A stretch of 64,000 bases of DNA from Nocardioides nematodiphilus (GTDB taxonomy: Bacteria; Actinomycetota; Actinomycetes; Propionibacteriales; Nocardioidaceae). Under the pieces are notes generated by a model that saw only the letters and a program-made list of their open reading frames with translations, was not told where the DNA came from and did not search any database. Below, piece by piece: positions 14,865 to 23,938 of the stretch. Made by a program: the position numbers and the translations under genes. The stretch is taken from contig NZ_JAIWOY010000005.1 in NCBI RefSeq assembly GCF_020216525.1, positions 1 through 64,000 of the forward strand, written 5' to 3'. Positions within the stretch are counted from its first letter, which is position 1. Each line of letters starts with the position of its first letter.

Positions 14865-17800
14865 GTGGCTGTCCGGCTCCATCGCGCGACGCGCACCGAC
14901 CAGCTCGCCGACGCTCTCGGCGAGCTGCTCGCCGTGCCGCTCGCCGATCCGTTCGCCACGGAGGTCGTGGTGGTGCCGGCCAAGGGCGTGGAGCGATGGC
15001 TCTCCCAGCGCCTCTCCCACCTGCTCGGCGCGGCTCCGGGGCGCGAGGACGGCATCTGTGCGGGCGTCGAGTTCCGCTCGCCCTGGTCGCTGTTCGGCGC
15101 GCTGCGCGCGGACGACGACGATCCCTGGTCGCCCGACGCGCTGACCTGGCCGCTGTTGGGCGTCATCGACGACGCGATCGAGCAGCCGTGGGCCGCTGTG
15201 CTGGCCCGGCACCTGGGCCACGGCCTCCCCGCCGAGGAGGCCGACCTGCGGGCAGGCCGCCGCCTGGCCACGGCTCGGCGACTGGCCCGGCTCTTCTCCT
15301 CGTACGCCGTGCAGCGACCCGCCCTGCTCGCCGCCTGGGCCGACTCCCCGGGCGACCTGACCGCGCTTCCCGCGGATCTGGCCTGGCAGCCGGAGCTGTG
15401 GCGCCGGCTCGTCGCCGCGGTCGGCGGACCCGATCCGGTCGAGCGGCAGCGCGCGACGGTGGCATCGCTGCGCTCCGAGCCCGGCGCCTTCGATCTGCCC
15501 GAGCGGCTCTCGCTCTTCGGGCACACCCGGCTCCCGAGCACCGAGATCGAGCTGCTGGCCGCCCTCGGCGAGCACCGCGACGTGCATCTGTGGCTGCCGC
15601 ATCCGTCGCCGGCGCTCTGGGACGCCCTCGGCGATGTCGAGGGTGGTGCCGTGCTGCGCCGTGAGGACCGGTCGGTCGAGCGCGTGGCGCACCCGTTGCT
15701 GGCCACACTCGGTCGTGACACCCGCGAGCTGCAGCGCTCGCTGGCCGCGATCCCGCTCGTCGACGAGCCGGTGAGCGCCGCGCTCGAGGCGCCCGCGACG
15801 CTGCTCGGGTGGCTGCAGGGCGACCTGCGCGCCAACGCCGTGGGTGATCGCCGGGCTCGGACGGTGGCCGAGCACGATCGCTCGGTGCAGGTGCACGCCT
15901 GCCACGGCCCTGCGCGGCAGGTCGAGGTGCTGCGCGAGGTCCTGCTCGGCCTGCTCTCGGACGACCCCACCCTCGAGCCGCGCGACGTGCTGGTGATGTG
16001 CCCCGACGTCGAGACGTACGCGCCCCTGATCGAGGCCTGCTTCGGGCTCGCCGACGTCGTCGGCCCGGCCGGGCACCCCGCGCACCGGCTGCGGGTCCGG
16101 CTCGCCGACCGGGCGCTCGATCGCACCAACCCACTGCTCGACCTGGCCACCCGGCTGCTCGACCTGGCCGGCGGTCGCGCCGGGGTCGGTGACGTGCTCG
16201 ACCTGGCCCACCTGGAGCCGGTGCGGCGCCGCTTCCGGTTCCGCGAGGACGACCTCCAGCAGCTCGGCGACTGGGCTCGCGAGGCAGGCGTGCGGTGGGG
16301 CTTCGACGCCGCGCACCGCAGCGAGTTCGGGCTGCAGGACTACGTCGCCAACACCTGGGAGTTCGGGCTCGACCGGCTGCTCGCCGGCGTGACCATGTCC
16401 GAGGACGCCGGCACCTGGCTCGACCGCACCCTGCCGCTGGACGACGTCGGCAGCGGCGACATCGACCTGGTCGGCCGGCTGACCGAGTTCGTCGACCGCG
16501 TCCGCGAGGCCACCGACCGGCTCGTCGGCACCCACCCGCTCGAGGAGTGGTTGAGCGCGCTCGGCGAGGGGATCGCGGTGCTGACCGACGTCCCCGCCAC
16601 CGAGGGATGGCAGAGCGGGCAGGTCCAGCGGCTGCTCGGCCAGGTCCGCGAGACCGCGGCCGACCGCTCCGACGTCGCCCTCCGCCTGCCCGACGTCCGG
16701 GCGCTGCTCGGCGACCGGCTGGAGGGCCGCCCGACCCGCGCCAACTTCCGCACCGGCACCCTGACAGTCGCGACACTGGTGCCGATGCGCTCCGTGCCCC
16801 ACCGCGTCGTGTGCCTCCTCGGCCTCGACGACGGGGTGTTCCCGCGCTCGGGCATCACCGACGGCGACGACGTGCTCGCCCGCGACCCGCTCACCGGCGA
16901 GCGCGACCCCCGCAGCGAGGACAGGCAGCTCTTCCTCGACGCGATCCTCGCCGCCACCGAGACCCTGGTCGTCACCTACTCCGGCGCCGGCGAGTACACC
17001 GGACAGCCCAAGCCGCCGGCCGTGCCGCTGGGCGAGCTCCTCGACGCCCTCGACACGACCGCCACGGCAGCCCGCGGTGACTCGGTGTCGGATCAGGTGA
17101 GCGTGCATCACCCGCTACAGCCGTTCGACGCCCGTAACCTGATCGCCGGCGAGCTCGTGCCCCAGCGCGCCTTCACCTTCGACCGGGCCGCACTGGCCGG
17201 GGCGACCGCGGCCCGCGTCCAGCAGCCCGTCGCGCCGTTCCTGCCCGGCCCGCTGGTGCCCGCCGCGCCGGACGACGTGGTCCTGGAGGACCTGCTCGCC
17301 TTCTGGAAGAGCCCGGTCCGGGCCTTCCTGCGCGACCGGCTCGACCTGGCGATCCCACGTGAGGAGGAGCTCCTCGACGACGGCATGCCGGTCGAGATCG
17401 ACAACCTCCTGCAGTGGGGCGTCGGCGAGCGCGTGCTCCACGACCTGCTCGGCGGCCTCGACGTCGAGACCGCCCGCCAGCACGAGTGGCGTCGGGGCGT
17501 CCTGCCACCCGGCTTCCTCGGCTGGCGCGTCCTCGCCGACCTCATCGGCAAGGCCGAGCCCCTGGCGCGTCAGGCGCTCACGCTGCGCACCCGGCCCGCC
17601 ACCGCCGTCGACATCGACGTCGACCTCGGCGACGGGAGGCGGCTGCGCGGCACGGTCCCGCAGGTCTACGGCGACCGGCTCGTCCCGGTCTCGTTCAGCC
17701 GGCTCGGCGCCACCCATCGGCTGCAGTCCTGGATCCAGCTCCTCGCGCTCGCCGCCTCGGACGAGGACCGGGCGTGGAGCGCGCACACCATCGGGCGACC

Positions 17801-18206
17801 GACGAACAGTCGCTCCCGCGTCCCGTACGGGCACTCGCAGCTGGGGCCGTTGGATCACCGCGCGGCCGCGCTGCTGCGCGATCTGGTGGCGCTGCGCGAC
17901 GCCGGGCTGACCGAGCCGCTGCCCTTCCCGCTCAAGTCGTCGCTCACCTACGCGCGCCAGCGCCGCACCCACGGCACCAGCGACGAGGCCGTCGACAAGG
18001 CCGGCTGGGACTGGCGCGACGGCAGGTTCCCCGGGGAGTGCAGCGACGCCGAGCAGGTCCGCACGTGGGGCGCGAAGGCGCCGATCCCGGGTCTGAGCCA
18101 GGCGCCGCTGAGCGGCGAGGCCTTCGACGGCGAGACCCATCGCTTCGGAGCCCTGGCGATGCGGGTCTGGAGCCCCCTCCTGGTCGCCGAGCAGGGGAGC
18201 TGGTGA
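14865..18206 (+). CDS. recC: Exodeoxyribonuclease V, RecC subunit
   Basis: 1113 aa, GTG start. RecC is the non-catalytic, Chi-recognising subunit that splits the duplex for RecB and RecD during double-strand break repair. The N-terminal VVVPAKGVERWLSQRLSHLLG (E. coli form ...SxGMQRWL...), the central HACHGPARQVEVL and VLVMCPDVETYAPLI, and the C-terminal part matching RecC support the call. The ATG of recB overlaps its stop by 1 nt (TGATG). Many actinobacteria use AdnAB for resection, so a full RecBCD set is informative. Confidence 0.94.
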   Translation: MAVRLHRATRTDQLADALGELLAVPLADPFATEVVVVPAKGVERWLSQRLSHLLGAAPGREDGICAGVEFRSPWSLFGALRADDDDPWSPDALTWPLLGVIDDAIEQPWAAVLARHLGHGLPAEEADLRAGRRLATARRLARLFSSYAVQRPALLAAWADSPGDLTALPADLAWQPELWRRLVAAVGGPDPVERQRATVASLRSEPGAFDLPERLSLFGHTRLPSTEIELLAALGEHRDVHLWLPHPSPALWDALGDVEGGAVLRREDRSVERVAHPLLATLGRDTRELQRSLAAIPLVDEPVSAALEAPATLLGWLQGDLRANAVGDRRARTVAEHDRSVQVHACHGPARQVEVLREVLLGLLSDDPTLEPRDVLVMCPDVETYAPLIEACFGLADVVGPAGHPAHRLRVRLADRALDRTNPLLDLATRLLDLAGGRAGVGDVLDLAHLEPVRRRFRFREDDLQQLGDWAREAGVRWGFDAAHRSEFGLQDYVANTWEFGLDRLLAGVTMSEDAGTWLDRTLPLDDVGSGDIDLVGRLTEFVDRVREATDRLVGTHPLEEWLSALGEGIAVLTDVPATEGWQSGQVQRLLGQVRETAADRSDVALRLPDVRALLGDRLEGRPTRANFRTGTLTVATLVPMRSVPHRVVCLLGLDDGVFPRSGITDGDDVLARDPLTGERDPRSEDRQLFLDAILAATETLVVTYSGAGEYTGQPKPPAVPLGELLDALDTTATAARGDSVSDQVSVHHPLQPFDARNLIAGELVPQRAFTFDRAALAGATAARVQQPVAPFLPGPLVPAAPDDVVLEDLLAFWKSPVRAFLRDRLDLAIPREEELLDDGMPVEIDNLLQWGVGERVLHDLLGGLDVETARQHEWRRGVLPPGFLGWRVLADLIGKAEPLARQALTLRTRPATAVDIDVDLGDGRRLRGTVPQVYGDRLVPVSFSRLGATHRLQSWIQLLALAASDEDRAWSAHTIGRPTNSRSRVPYGHSQLGPLDHRAAALLRDLVALRDAGLTEPLPFPLKSSLTYARQRRTHGTSDEAVDKAGWDWRDGRFPGECSDAEQVRTWGAKAPIPGLSQAPLSGEAFDGETHRFGALAMRVWSPLLVAEQGSW

Positions 18207-21200
18207 TGACCGACCTCCACACCTTCGACGTCTGCGGCCCGCTGCCGACCGGCACGACCCTGCTCGAGGCGAGCGCCGGCACCGGCAAGACCTTCACGGT
18301 CGCGGCGCTCGTCACCCGCTACGTCGCCGAGGGCCACGCGACCCTGGACCAGCTGCTCGTCATCACCTTCGGCCGGGCGGCCAGCCAGGAGCTGCGCGAC
18401 CGCGTCCGCGGCCAGCTGGTCGAGGCGCACCAGGCCCTGGTCTCCGGGGAGGCCGGCGACAGCGACCTCCTGGGCTGCCTGCTCGACGGCGACGACGAGG
18501 AGCGGGAGCGGCGTCGGGTGCGGCTGCGCGACGCCGTCGCGGACTTCGACGCCGCGACGATCGCCACCACCCACCAGTTCTGCCAGCTCGTGCTGCGCTC
18601 GCTCGGCGTGGCCGGCGACAGCGATGCCGGCGCGACCCTGGTCGAGTCGCTCGACGAGTTCGTGGTCGAGGTCGTCGACGACCTCTACCTCTCCCGCTTC
18701 GGCAGGTTGCGCGAGCGGCCGCCGTTCGGCCGCGACGAGGCACTGGCGCTGGCCCGCAAGGTAGTGGGCGATCCGCAGGCCGTGCTCGCGCCGGCCACCG
18801 CGGAGACCGGGGCCGCCCGGGTCGACTTCGCCGCCGCGGTGCGCGCCGAGGTGGAGCGTCGCAAGCGCCGCCTCGGGATCCTCTCGTACGACGACCTGCT
18901 CAGCCGGCTCGCGGCTGCGCTCGAGGACGCCGACTCGCCGGCCCGCGCCCGGATGCGGGAGCGGTGGCGGATCGTCCTGGTCGACGAGTTCCAGGACACC
19001 GACCCGGTGCAGTGGCAGGTGCTGTCGCGCGCGTTCGGCGCCGACGGCGAGGGCCGCGCGATGGTGCTGATCGGCGACCCCAAGCAGGCCATCTACGCCT
19101 TCCGCGGCGGCGACGTCGCGACCTACCTCGCCGCCGCCCGTACCGCCACGACGACCGCCACGCTCGGCACCAACTGGCGCAGCGATGCCGACCTCCTGGC
19201 CCCGCTGCAGACCGTGCTGGGCGGTGCCGCGCTGGGCGACCCGGCGATCGTGGTGCACGACGTCCAGGCCCGCCATCCCGGCACCCGGCTGGCCGGGGCG
19301 CCCCACGGCGAGCCCTTCCGGATCCGGCGGGTGCCGCGCCGGGGCTTCCGGCTCAAGCGCGGGCAGATCGCGGCGGCCGAGGCGCGGGCGTTCATCGCCG
19401 GCGACCTGGCCGGTGACGTCGCTGAGCTGCTCGGCTCCGAGGCCACCTGGTGCGACCGGCGGGTCCGGGCCGGCGACCTGGCCGTCCTCGTCGCGACCCG
19501 TGACCAGGGCACCCTCGTCCAGCAGGCCCTGCACGCCCGCGGGATCCCCGCGGTCGTCCAGGGCGGAGGCGACGTCTTCCTCACCCCGGCCGGCGACGAC
19601 TGGCTCGCGCTGCTGACCGCCCTCGAGTCCCCGCACCGCTCAGCGCTGGTCCGGGCCGCCGCGCTCACCGCGTTCCTCGGGCACGACGTGGCCGCGCTCG
19701 ACGCCGGCGGTGAGGCGCTCACCGCCGCGGTCGCCGACACGTTGCGCGGCTGGGCGCTCCTGCTCCGCAACCGCGGCGTCGCGGCCCTCCTCGAGGCCGC
19801 GGAGGAGCGTGGCCTCACCGCCCGGGTGCTCGGCCAGGTCGACGGCGAGCGGCTCCTCACCGATCTGCGTCACCTGGGCCAGTTGCTGCACGACACCGCC
19901 TTGCGCGAGCGCCTCGGGCTGACCGCGCTGCTGACGTGGTTCCGCGAGGAGCGCAGCCGCGCCGGCTCCGGTGACCGGCCCCGTCGGCTCGACTCCGACG
20001 CCGCTGCGGTCCAGATCGTGACCGTCCACGCCTCCAAGGGCCTCGAATACCCCATCGTCTACCTCCCCTTCGCCTACCAGCGCTTCGAGTTCGACGTGGA
20101 CGTCGCGCTCTTCCACGACGCCGACGGCACCCGCACGCTCGACGTCACCGGCCGGCACAGCGCCGAGCACCGCGCCGAGGAGTCCGGCGAGGACCTGCGC
20201 CGTCTCTACGTCGCCGCCACCCGTGCCCAGTCCCAGCTCGTCGCCTGGTGGGCACCGACCGCCAACACCGGCATCGGCGGCCTGCACCGGATCCTCTTCG
20301 GTCGCCAGCCCGGCACCCGCGACGTGCCGGCGCTGCAGGAGGTCGGCGACGACGACTACGCCGAGCGCGTCCTGGGCCTCATCGAACGGCTCGGCGGGCC
20401 GCACGCCGAGGTCGCCGACGTGTCGGCGGCGACGCCGCCCGAGGACTCCGGGGCTCCTGCGGCTCTTACCGTGCGCACCTTCGACCGTACGGTCGACGCC
20501 GACTGGCGGCGCACCTCCTACTCCGCGCTCATCCGCGTCGAGGAGGGCGCGCACGTCACCTCCGAGCCCGAGGAGACCGGCACCGACGACGAGCCGGCCG
20601 CCGACGACGCCCTCGTCGTGGTGGCGACCGACGAAGCGGGTGAGGCGCAGGACGAGGTGATCTCGCCGATGGCCGAGCTGCCTGCCGGCGCCGACTTCGG
20701 CACCCTGGTCCACGCGGTCCTGGAGCACGCCGACCCCGAGGCGGGCGACCTCGAGGCCGAGCTGCGCCGCCACGTCGTCGAGCAGCTCCGCTTCGCGCCG
20801 GTCGGCGTCGACCCCGGTGAGCTCGCCGCCGCCCTCGTGCCCCTGCACCACACCCCACTCGGCCCGCTCGCACCCGGCATCACCCTGGGCGCGATCCCGC
20901 TGCGCGACCGGCTGCGCGAGCTCGACTTCGAGCTGCCGCTGACCGGCGGCGACACCCGGTCGCCTGGTCGCCCGGAGGTCCTGCTGCGCGACGTCGCCCC
21001 GCTGCTCCGCACGCATCTTCCGGCCGACGACCCGCTCGCTCCCTACGCGGAGCGACTCGAGCGCCCGCTGCTCGGCGACCAGCCCCTGAAGGGCTACCTC
21101 TCCGGCTCCGTCGATGCCGTGCTGCGCCTCCCGGACGGCCGCTTCCTGATCGTCGACTACAAGACCAACTTCCTGGGCACCGCCGCCGCCGACTACACCG

Positions 21201-21463
21201 ATCTCGCGGCCGCGATGCTGCACTCGCACTATCCGCTGCAGGCGCTGCTCTACGGCGTCGTCGTCCACCGCTACCTGCGCTGGCGCCTGCCCGGCTACGA
21301 CCCCGCGACCCACCTCGGTGGCGTGCTCTACCTCTACGTCCGCGGCATGTGCGGCCCCCAGACGCCGCTCGTCGACGGCCACCCCGCCGGGGTCTTCTCC
21401 TGGCAGCCGCCGGCGAGCCTGGTCACCGCCCTCTCGGACCTGCTGGACGGAGGCGCCGCATGA
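18206..21463 (+). CDS. recB: Exodeoxyribonuclease V, RecB subunit
   Basis: 1085 aa, 3'-5' helicase plus nuclease. Helicase motif I is EASAGTGKTFTV, motif II VDEFQDTDPVQW, a later motif TVHASKGLEYPIVYLPF. The C-terminal nuclease domain keeps the catalytic set: His in FGTLVHAVLEH, Asp in SGSVDAVLRL, Asp-Lys in IVDYKTN, and the downstream Tyr motif LQALLYGVVV, so it should cut DNA. ATG 18206 overlaps the recC stop; a longer in-frame extension lies inside recC and is rejected. recD starts with a 4-nt ATGA overlap. Confidence 0.95.
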   Translation: MTDLHTFDVCGPLPTGTTLLEASAGTGKTFTVAALVTRYVAEGHATLDQLLVITFGRAASQELRDRVRGQLVEAHQALVSGEAGDSDLLGCLLDGDDEERERRRVRLRDAVADFDAATIATTHQFCQLVLRSLGVAGDSDAGATLVESLDEFVVEVVDDLYLSRFGRLRERPPFGRDEALALARKVVGDPQAVLAPATAETGAARVDFAAAVRAEVERRKRRLGILSYDDLLSRLAAALEDADSPARARMRERWRIVLVDEFQDTDPVQWQVLSRAFGADGEGRAMVLIGDPKQAIYAFRGGDVATYLAAARTATTTATLGTNWRSDADLLAPLQTVLGGAALGDPAIVVHDVQARHPGTRLAGAPHGEPFRIRRVPRRGFRLKRGQIAAAEARAFIAGDLAGDVAELLGSEATWCDRRVRAGDLAVLVATRDQGTLVQQALHARGIPAVVQGGGDVFLTPAGDDWLALLTALESPHRSALVRAAALTAFLGHDVAALDAGGEALTAAVADTLRGWALLLRNRGVAALLEAAEERGLTARVLGQVDGERLLTDLRHLGQLLHDTALRERLGLTALLTWFREERSRAGSGDRPRRLDSDAAAVQIVTVHASKGLEYPIVYLPFAYQRFEFDVDVALFHDADGTRTLDVTGRHSAEHRAEESGEDLRRLYVAATRAQSQLVAWWAPTANTGIGGLHRILFGRQPGTRDVPALQEVGDDDYAERVLGLIERLGGPHAEVADVSAATPPEDSGAPAALTVRTFDRTVDADWRRTSYSALIRVEEGAHVTSEPEETGTDDEPAADDALVVVATDEAGEAQDEVISPMAELPAGADFGTLVHAVLEHADPEAGDLEAELRRHVVEQLRFAPVGVDPGELAAALVPLHHTPLGPLAPGITLGAIPLRDRLRELDFELPLTGGDTRSPGRPEVLLRDVAPLLRTHLPADDPLAPYAERLERPLLGDQPLKGYLSGSVDAVLRLPDGRFLIVDYKTNFLGTAAADYTDLAAAMLHSHYPLQALLYGVVVHRYLRWRLPGYDPATHLGGVLYLYVRGMCGPQTPLVDGHPAGVFSWQPPASLVTALSDLLDGGAA

Positions 21464-23232
21464 TCGAGCGCTGGACCGACGAGATCACCGACCCCGCCGA
21501 CGCGCGGTTCGCGCGAGCCGCGACCGGGATGCTGGGCGCGTTCAACGCCGCCGGCATCCTCACCGCCGCCGACGTGCACGTCGCCTCTCGTACGGCCGCG
21601 CTCGTGGGCGGCGTCGATGAGGACGTCCAGCTCGCAGTGGCGCTCGCCGTACGCGCGGCGCGGGCCGGCTCCGTCTGCGTCGACCTCGCCGACCTCATGG
21701 CCACCGAGCCGGACCTCGGCGCCGGCCTCGCCTGGCCCCGCCCCGGCTGGTTGGAGCGCGTCCGGACGAGCCCGCTGGCCGACGCCTCCGTGATCCGGAT
21801 CGAGGGCGACCTGCTCTACCTCGACCGGTACTGGCGCGAGGAGGGTCAGGTCCGCGACGACCTGCTCGCCCGCGAGGCCAGCATCGCGCCGTTCGTCGAC
21901 CCGGCCCTGCTCACGGAGCAGGCCGAGCGGCTCTTCCCGGGAGACGGCTACGCCGAGCAGCGCGCGGCCGCGATCGCCGCCGCCAGGCAGTGGACGACCG
22001 TCCTCACCGGTGGCCCCGGCACGGGCAAGACCACCACCGTGGCCGGCCTGCTCGCCCTCATCGCCGCGGACGCCGCCGCCCGCGGGACGCGGCTGCGCAT
22101 CGCCCTCACCGCCCCCACCGGCAAGGCCGCCGCCCGACTGCAGGAGGCGGTCGAGGAGGCCCAGCGTGATGAGCGGTTCACCGACGAGGACCGCCAGCGG
22201 CTCGCCGGGCTCAACGCCTCGACGATGCACCGTCTGCTCGGCTGGCGGCCCGGGTCCTCGACCCGCTTCGCCCACCACCGGGGCAACCGGCTGCCGCACG
22301 ACGTGATCGTCGTCGACGAGACGTCGATGGTCTCGCTCACGATGATGGCCCGGCTGCTCGAGGCCGTCCGCACCGACACCCGGCTGATCCTGGTCGGCGA
22401 CCCCGACCAGCTCGCCTCGGTCGAGGCGGGGGCCGTCCTCGCGGACCTGGTCGCCGGCCTGACCGCACGCGGCTCGAGCGCCGTGGCGGCACTGCGCACC
22501 AGCCATCGCTTCGGCGAGGGGATCGGCGAGCTCGCCGCGGCGTTGCGTGACGGCGACCCCGGCAGGGTGCTGGCCCTCCTCGACGCCGGCGGCCCGACGC
22601 TGCGACGCATCGACCCCGACGACGACGCCGCGATGGCCGGGCTCCGGGCCCGCCTGACCAGCCACGCCGTCGAGCTCCGCGACCGCGCGCTGGCCGGCGA
22701 CGTGGCCGGCGCCCTCGGCGAGGCCGACAGCCACCGCCTGCTCTGCGCCCACCGCGACGGCCCCTGGGGCGTCCAGCACTGGAACCGTCAGGTCGACCAC
22801 GCGCTCGCCGAGCGCGCCGGCACCTGGCTCGGTGACTGGTACGCGGGCCGCCCCGTGCTCATCACCGCCAACGACTACAGCGTCGGCCTCTTCAACGGCG
22901 ACACCGGGGTCACCGTCGCCGGTCCGGACGGCGCGCTCGCCGTCCAGATCGCCGGCGGCTCCTCGTACGCGACCTCGCGACTGGGTGACGTCGAGACGCT
23001 GCACGCGATGACGGTGCACAAGAGCCAGGGCAGCCAGGCCCGCGAGATCAGCGTGCTGCTGCCGCCCGCCGACTCGCCGCTGCTCACCCGCGAGCTCTTC
23101 TACACCGCCGTCACCCGTGCCCAGGAGAGGGTCACCGTGATCGGCACCCGTGAGGCGGTCATCGCAGCCGTCCAGCAGCGCGCCCAGCGGGCGACGGGGC
23201 TGCGTGACCGACTGTTGACGTCTGAAACGTGA
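21460..23232 (+). CDS. recD: Exodeoxyribonuclease V, RecD subunit
   Basis: 590 aa, 5'-3' superfamily 1B helicase, the fast motor of RecBCD. Walker A GGPGTGKTTTVAG, Walker B VIVVDETSM, motif III LVGDPDQLASVEAG, motif V TVHKSQGSQA, motif VI FYTAVTRAQERV. The N-terminal accessory domain is short, as in RecD1 proteins. ATG 21460 overlaps the recB stop (ATGA), so the three subunits are translationally coupled and probably made in equal amounts. Confidence 0.95.
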   Translation: MIERWTDEITDPADARFARAATGMLGAFNAAGILTAADVHVASRTAALVGGVDEDVQLAVALAVRAARAGSVCVDLADLMATEPDLGAGLAWPRPGWLERVRTSPLADASVIRIEGDLLYLDRYWREEGQVRDDLLAREASIAPFVDPALLTEQAERLFPGDGYAEQRAAAIAAARQWTTVLTGGPGTGKTTTVAGLLALIAADAAARGTRLRIALTAPTGKAAARLQEAVEEAQRDERFTDEDRQRLAGLNASTMHRLLGWRPGSSTRFAHHRGNRLPHDVIVVDETSMVSLTMMARLLEAVRTDTRLILVGDPDQLASVEAGAVLADLVAGLTARGSSAVAALRTSHRFGEGIGELAAALRDGDPGRVLALLDAGGPTLRRIDPDDDAAMAGLRARLTSHAVELRDRALAGDVAGALGEADSHRLLCAHRDGPWGVQHWNRQVDHALAERAGTWLGDWYAGRPVLITANDYSVGLFNGDTGVTVAGPDGALAVQIAGGSSYATSRLGDVETLHAMTVHKSQGSQAREISVLLPPADSPLLTRELFYTAVTRAQERVTVIGTREAVIAAVQQRAQRATGLRDRLLTSET

Positions 23233-23249
23233 AGGAGACATCTCCCCGC

Positions 23250-23255
23250 TAGAGT
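23250..23255 (+). promoter_or_regulatory. -10 element of the ACT-domain gene
   Basis: TAGAGT followed by 6 nt and the ATG at 23262, a leaderless arrangement. AAGGG also sits close to the ATG, so a short leader is not excluded. Confidence 0.4.
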
Positions 23256-23261
23256 CAAGGG

Positions 23262-23876
23262 ATGCCGTACCTGCTCCGCGTCCAGATCCCCGATATCCCG
23301 GGGTCCCTCGGTCGCCTGGCCAGTGCCATCGGTGAGGCCGGCGGTGACATCGAGGCGATCGAGATCGTGGAGAAGAACCACGACGGCACCGCCATCGACG
23401 ACGTCCTCCTCGAGATGGCCCCCAACGCGATGCCGGACTCGGTGGTGTCGGCCTGCAACGCGCTCAGCGACGTGCACGTCATCTGGTGCAGTCGCTACCA
23501 CGCCGGTGGCAACCTCTTCCTCGACCTCGAGGCCGTCGAGGACCTCACCGAGGCGCCCGCCGAGGCGCTCGACCGGCTGGTCGACGTGCTGCCCCAGACG
23601 TTCCGCGCCGACTGGGCGGTGCGCGTCCACCGCGTCACCGGGCGCGGCAAGGCCACCTCGGGTGCCCCCGAGGATCTGCCGTTCGTCGAGATCGAGCGGA
23701 CCGCCCGCCTCGACGTGAGTGGCGGCGAGGACGACGAGACCGTCTACGCCGGTGCCCGCATCGACGGCAACGAGGTGGTCGTGATCGGCCGCCGCGGCGG
23801 CCCCGACTTCCTCGACTCCGAGCTCGCCCGGCTCGGCCATCTCGTCGGCCTGGCCGGCTCGATCGCCCGCGAGTGA
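23262..23876 (+). CDS. ACT-domain protein
   Basis: 204 aa. Residues 1-75 form an ACT domain (LLRVQIPDIPGSLGRLASAI, then GDIEAIEIVE), the ligand-binding module usually used for amino acids. The remaining 130 residues have no motif I recognise; they contain a possible nucleotide-like segment (VVIGRRGGPDFLDSEL) at the end. No catalytic domain is attached, so a regulatory or sensor role is most likely. Has its own promoter 29 nt after recD. Confidence 0.75.
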   Translation: MPYLLRVQIPDIPGSLGRLASAIGEAGGDIEAIEIVEKNHDGTAIDDVLLEMAPNAMPDSVVSACNALSDVHVIWCSRYHAGGNLFLDLEAVEDLTEAPAEALDRLVDVLPQTFRADWAVRVHRVTGRGKATSGAPEDLPFVEIERTARLDVSGGEDDETVYAGARIDGNEVVVIGRRGGPDFLDSELARLGHLVGLAGSIARE

Positions 23877-23938
23877 CGCTGCCCGCCTGACCTCGGAGTG
23901 CCCCGCGGACCGCCCCGACCACTCAGGTCGCGCAGTCG

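Noticed and set aside
14721..17111. Minus-strand frame of almost 800 codons opposite recC
   Set aside because: Shadow frame of recC; no domain and no plausible start site.
17414..18205. Upstream extension of the recB frame
   Set aside because: Lies wholly inside recC in another frame and is Arg/Pro rich; helicase motifs begin after 18206.
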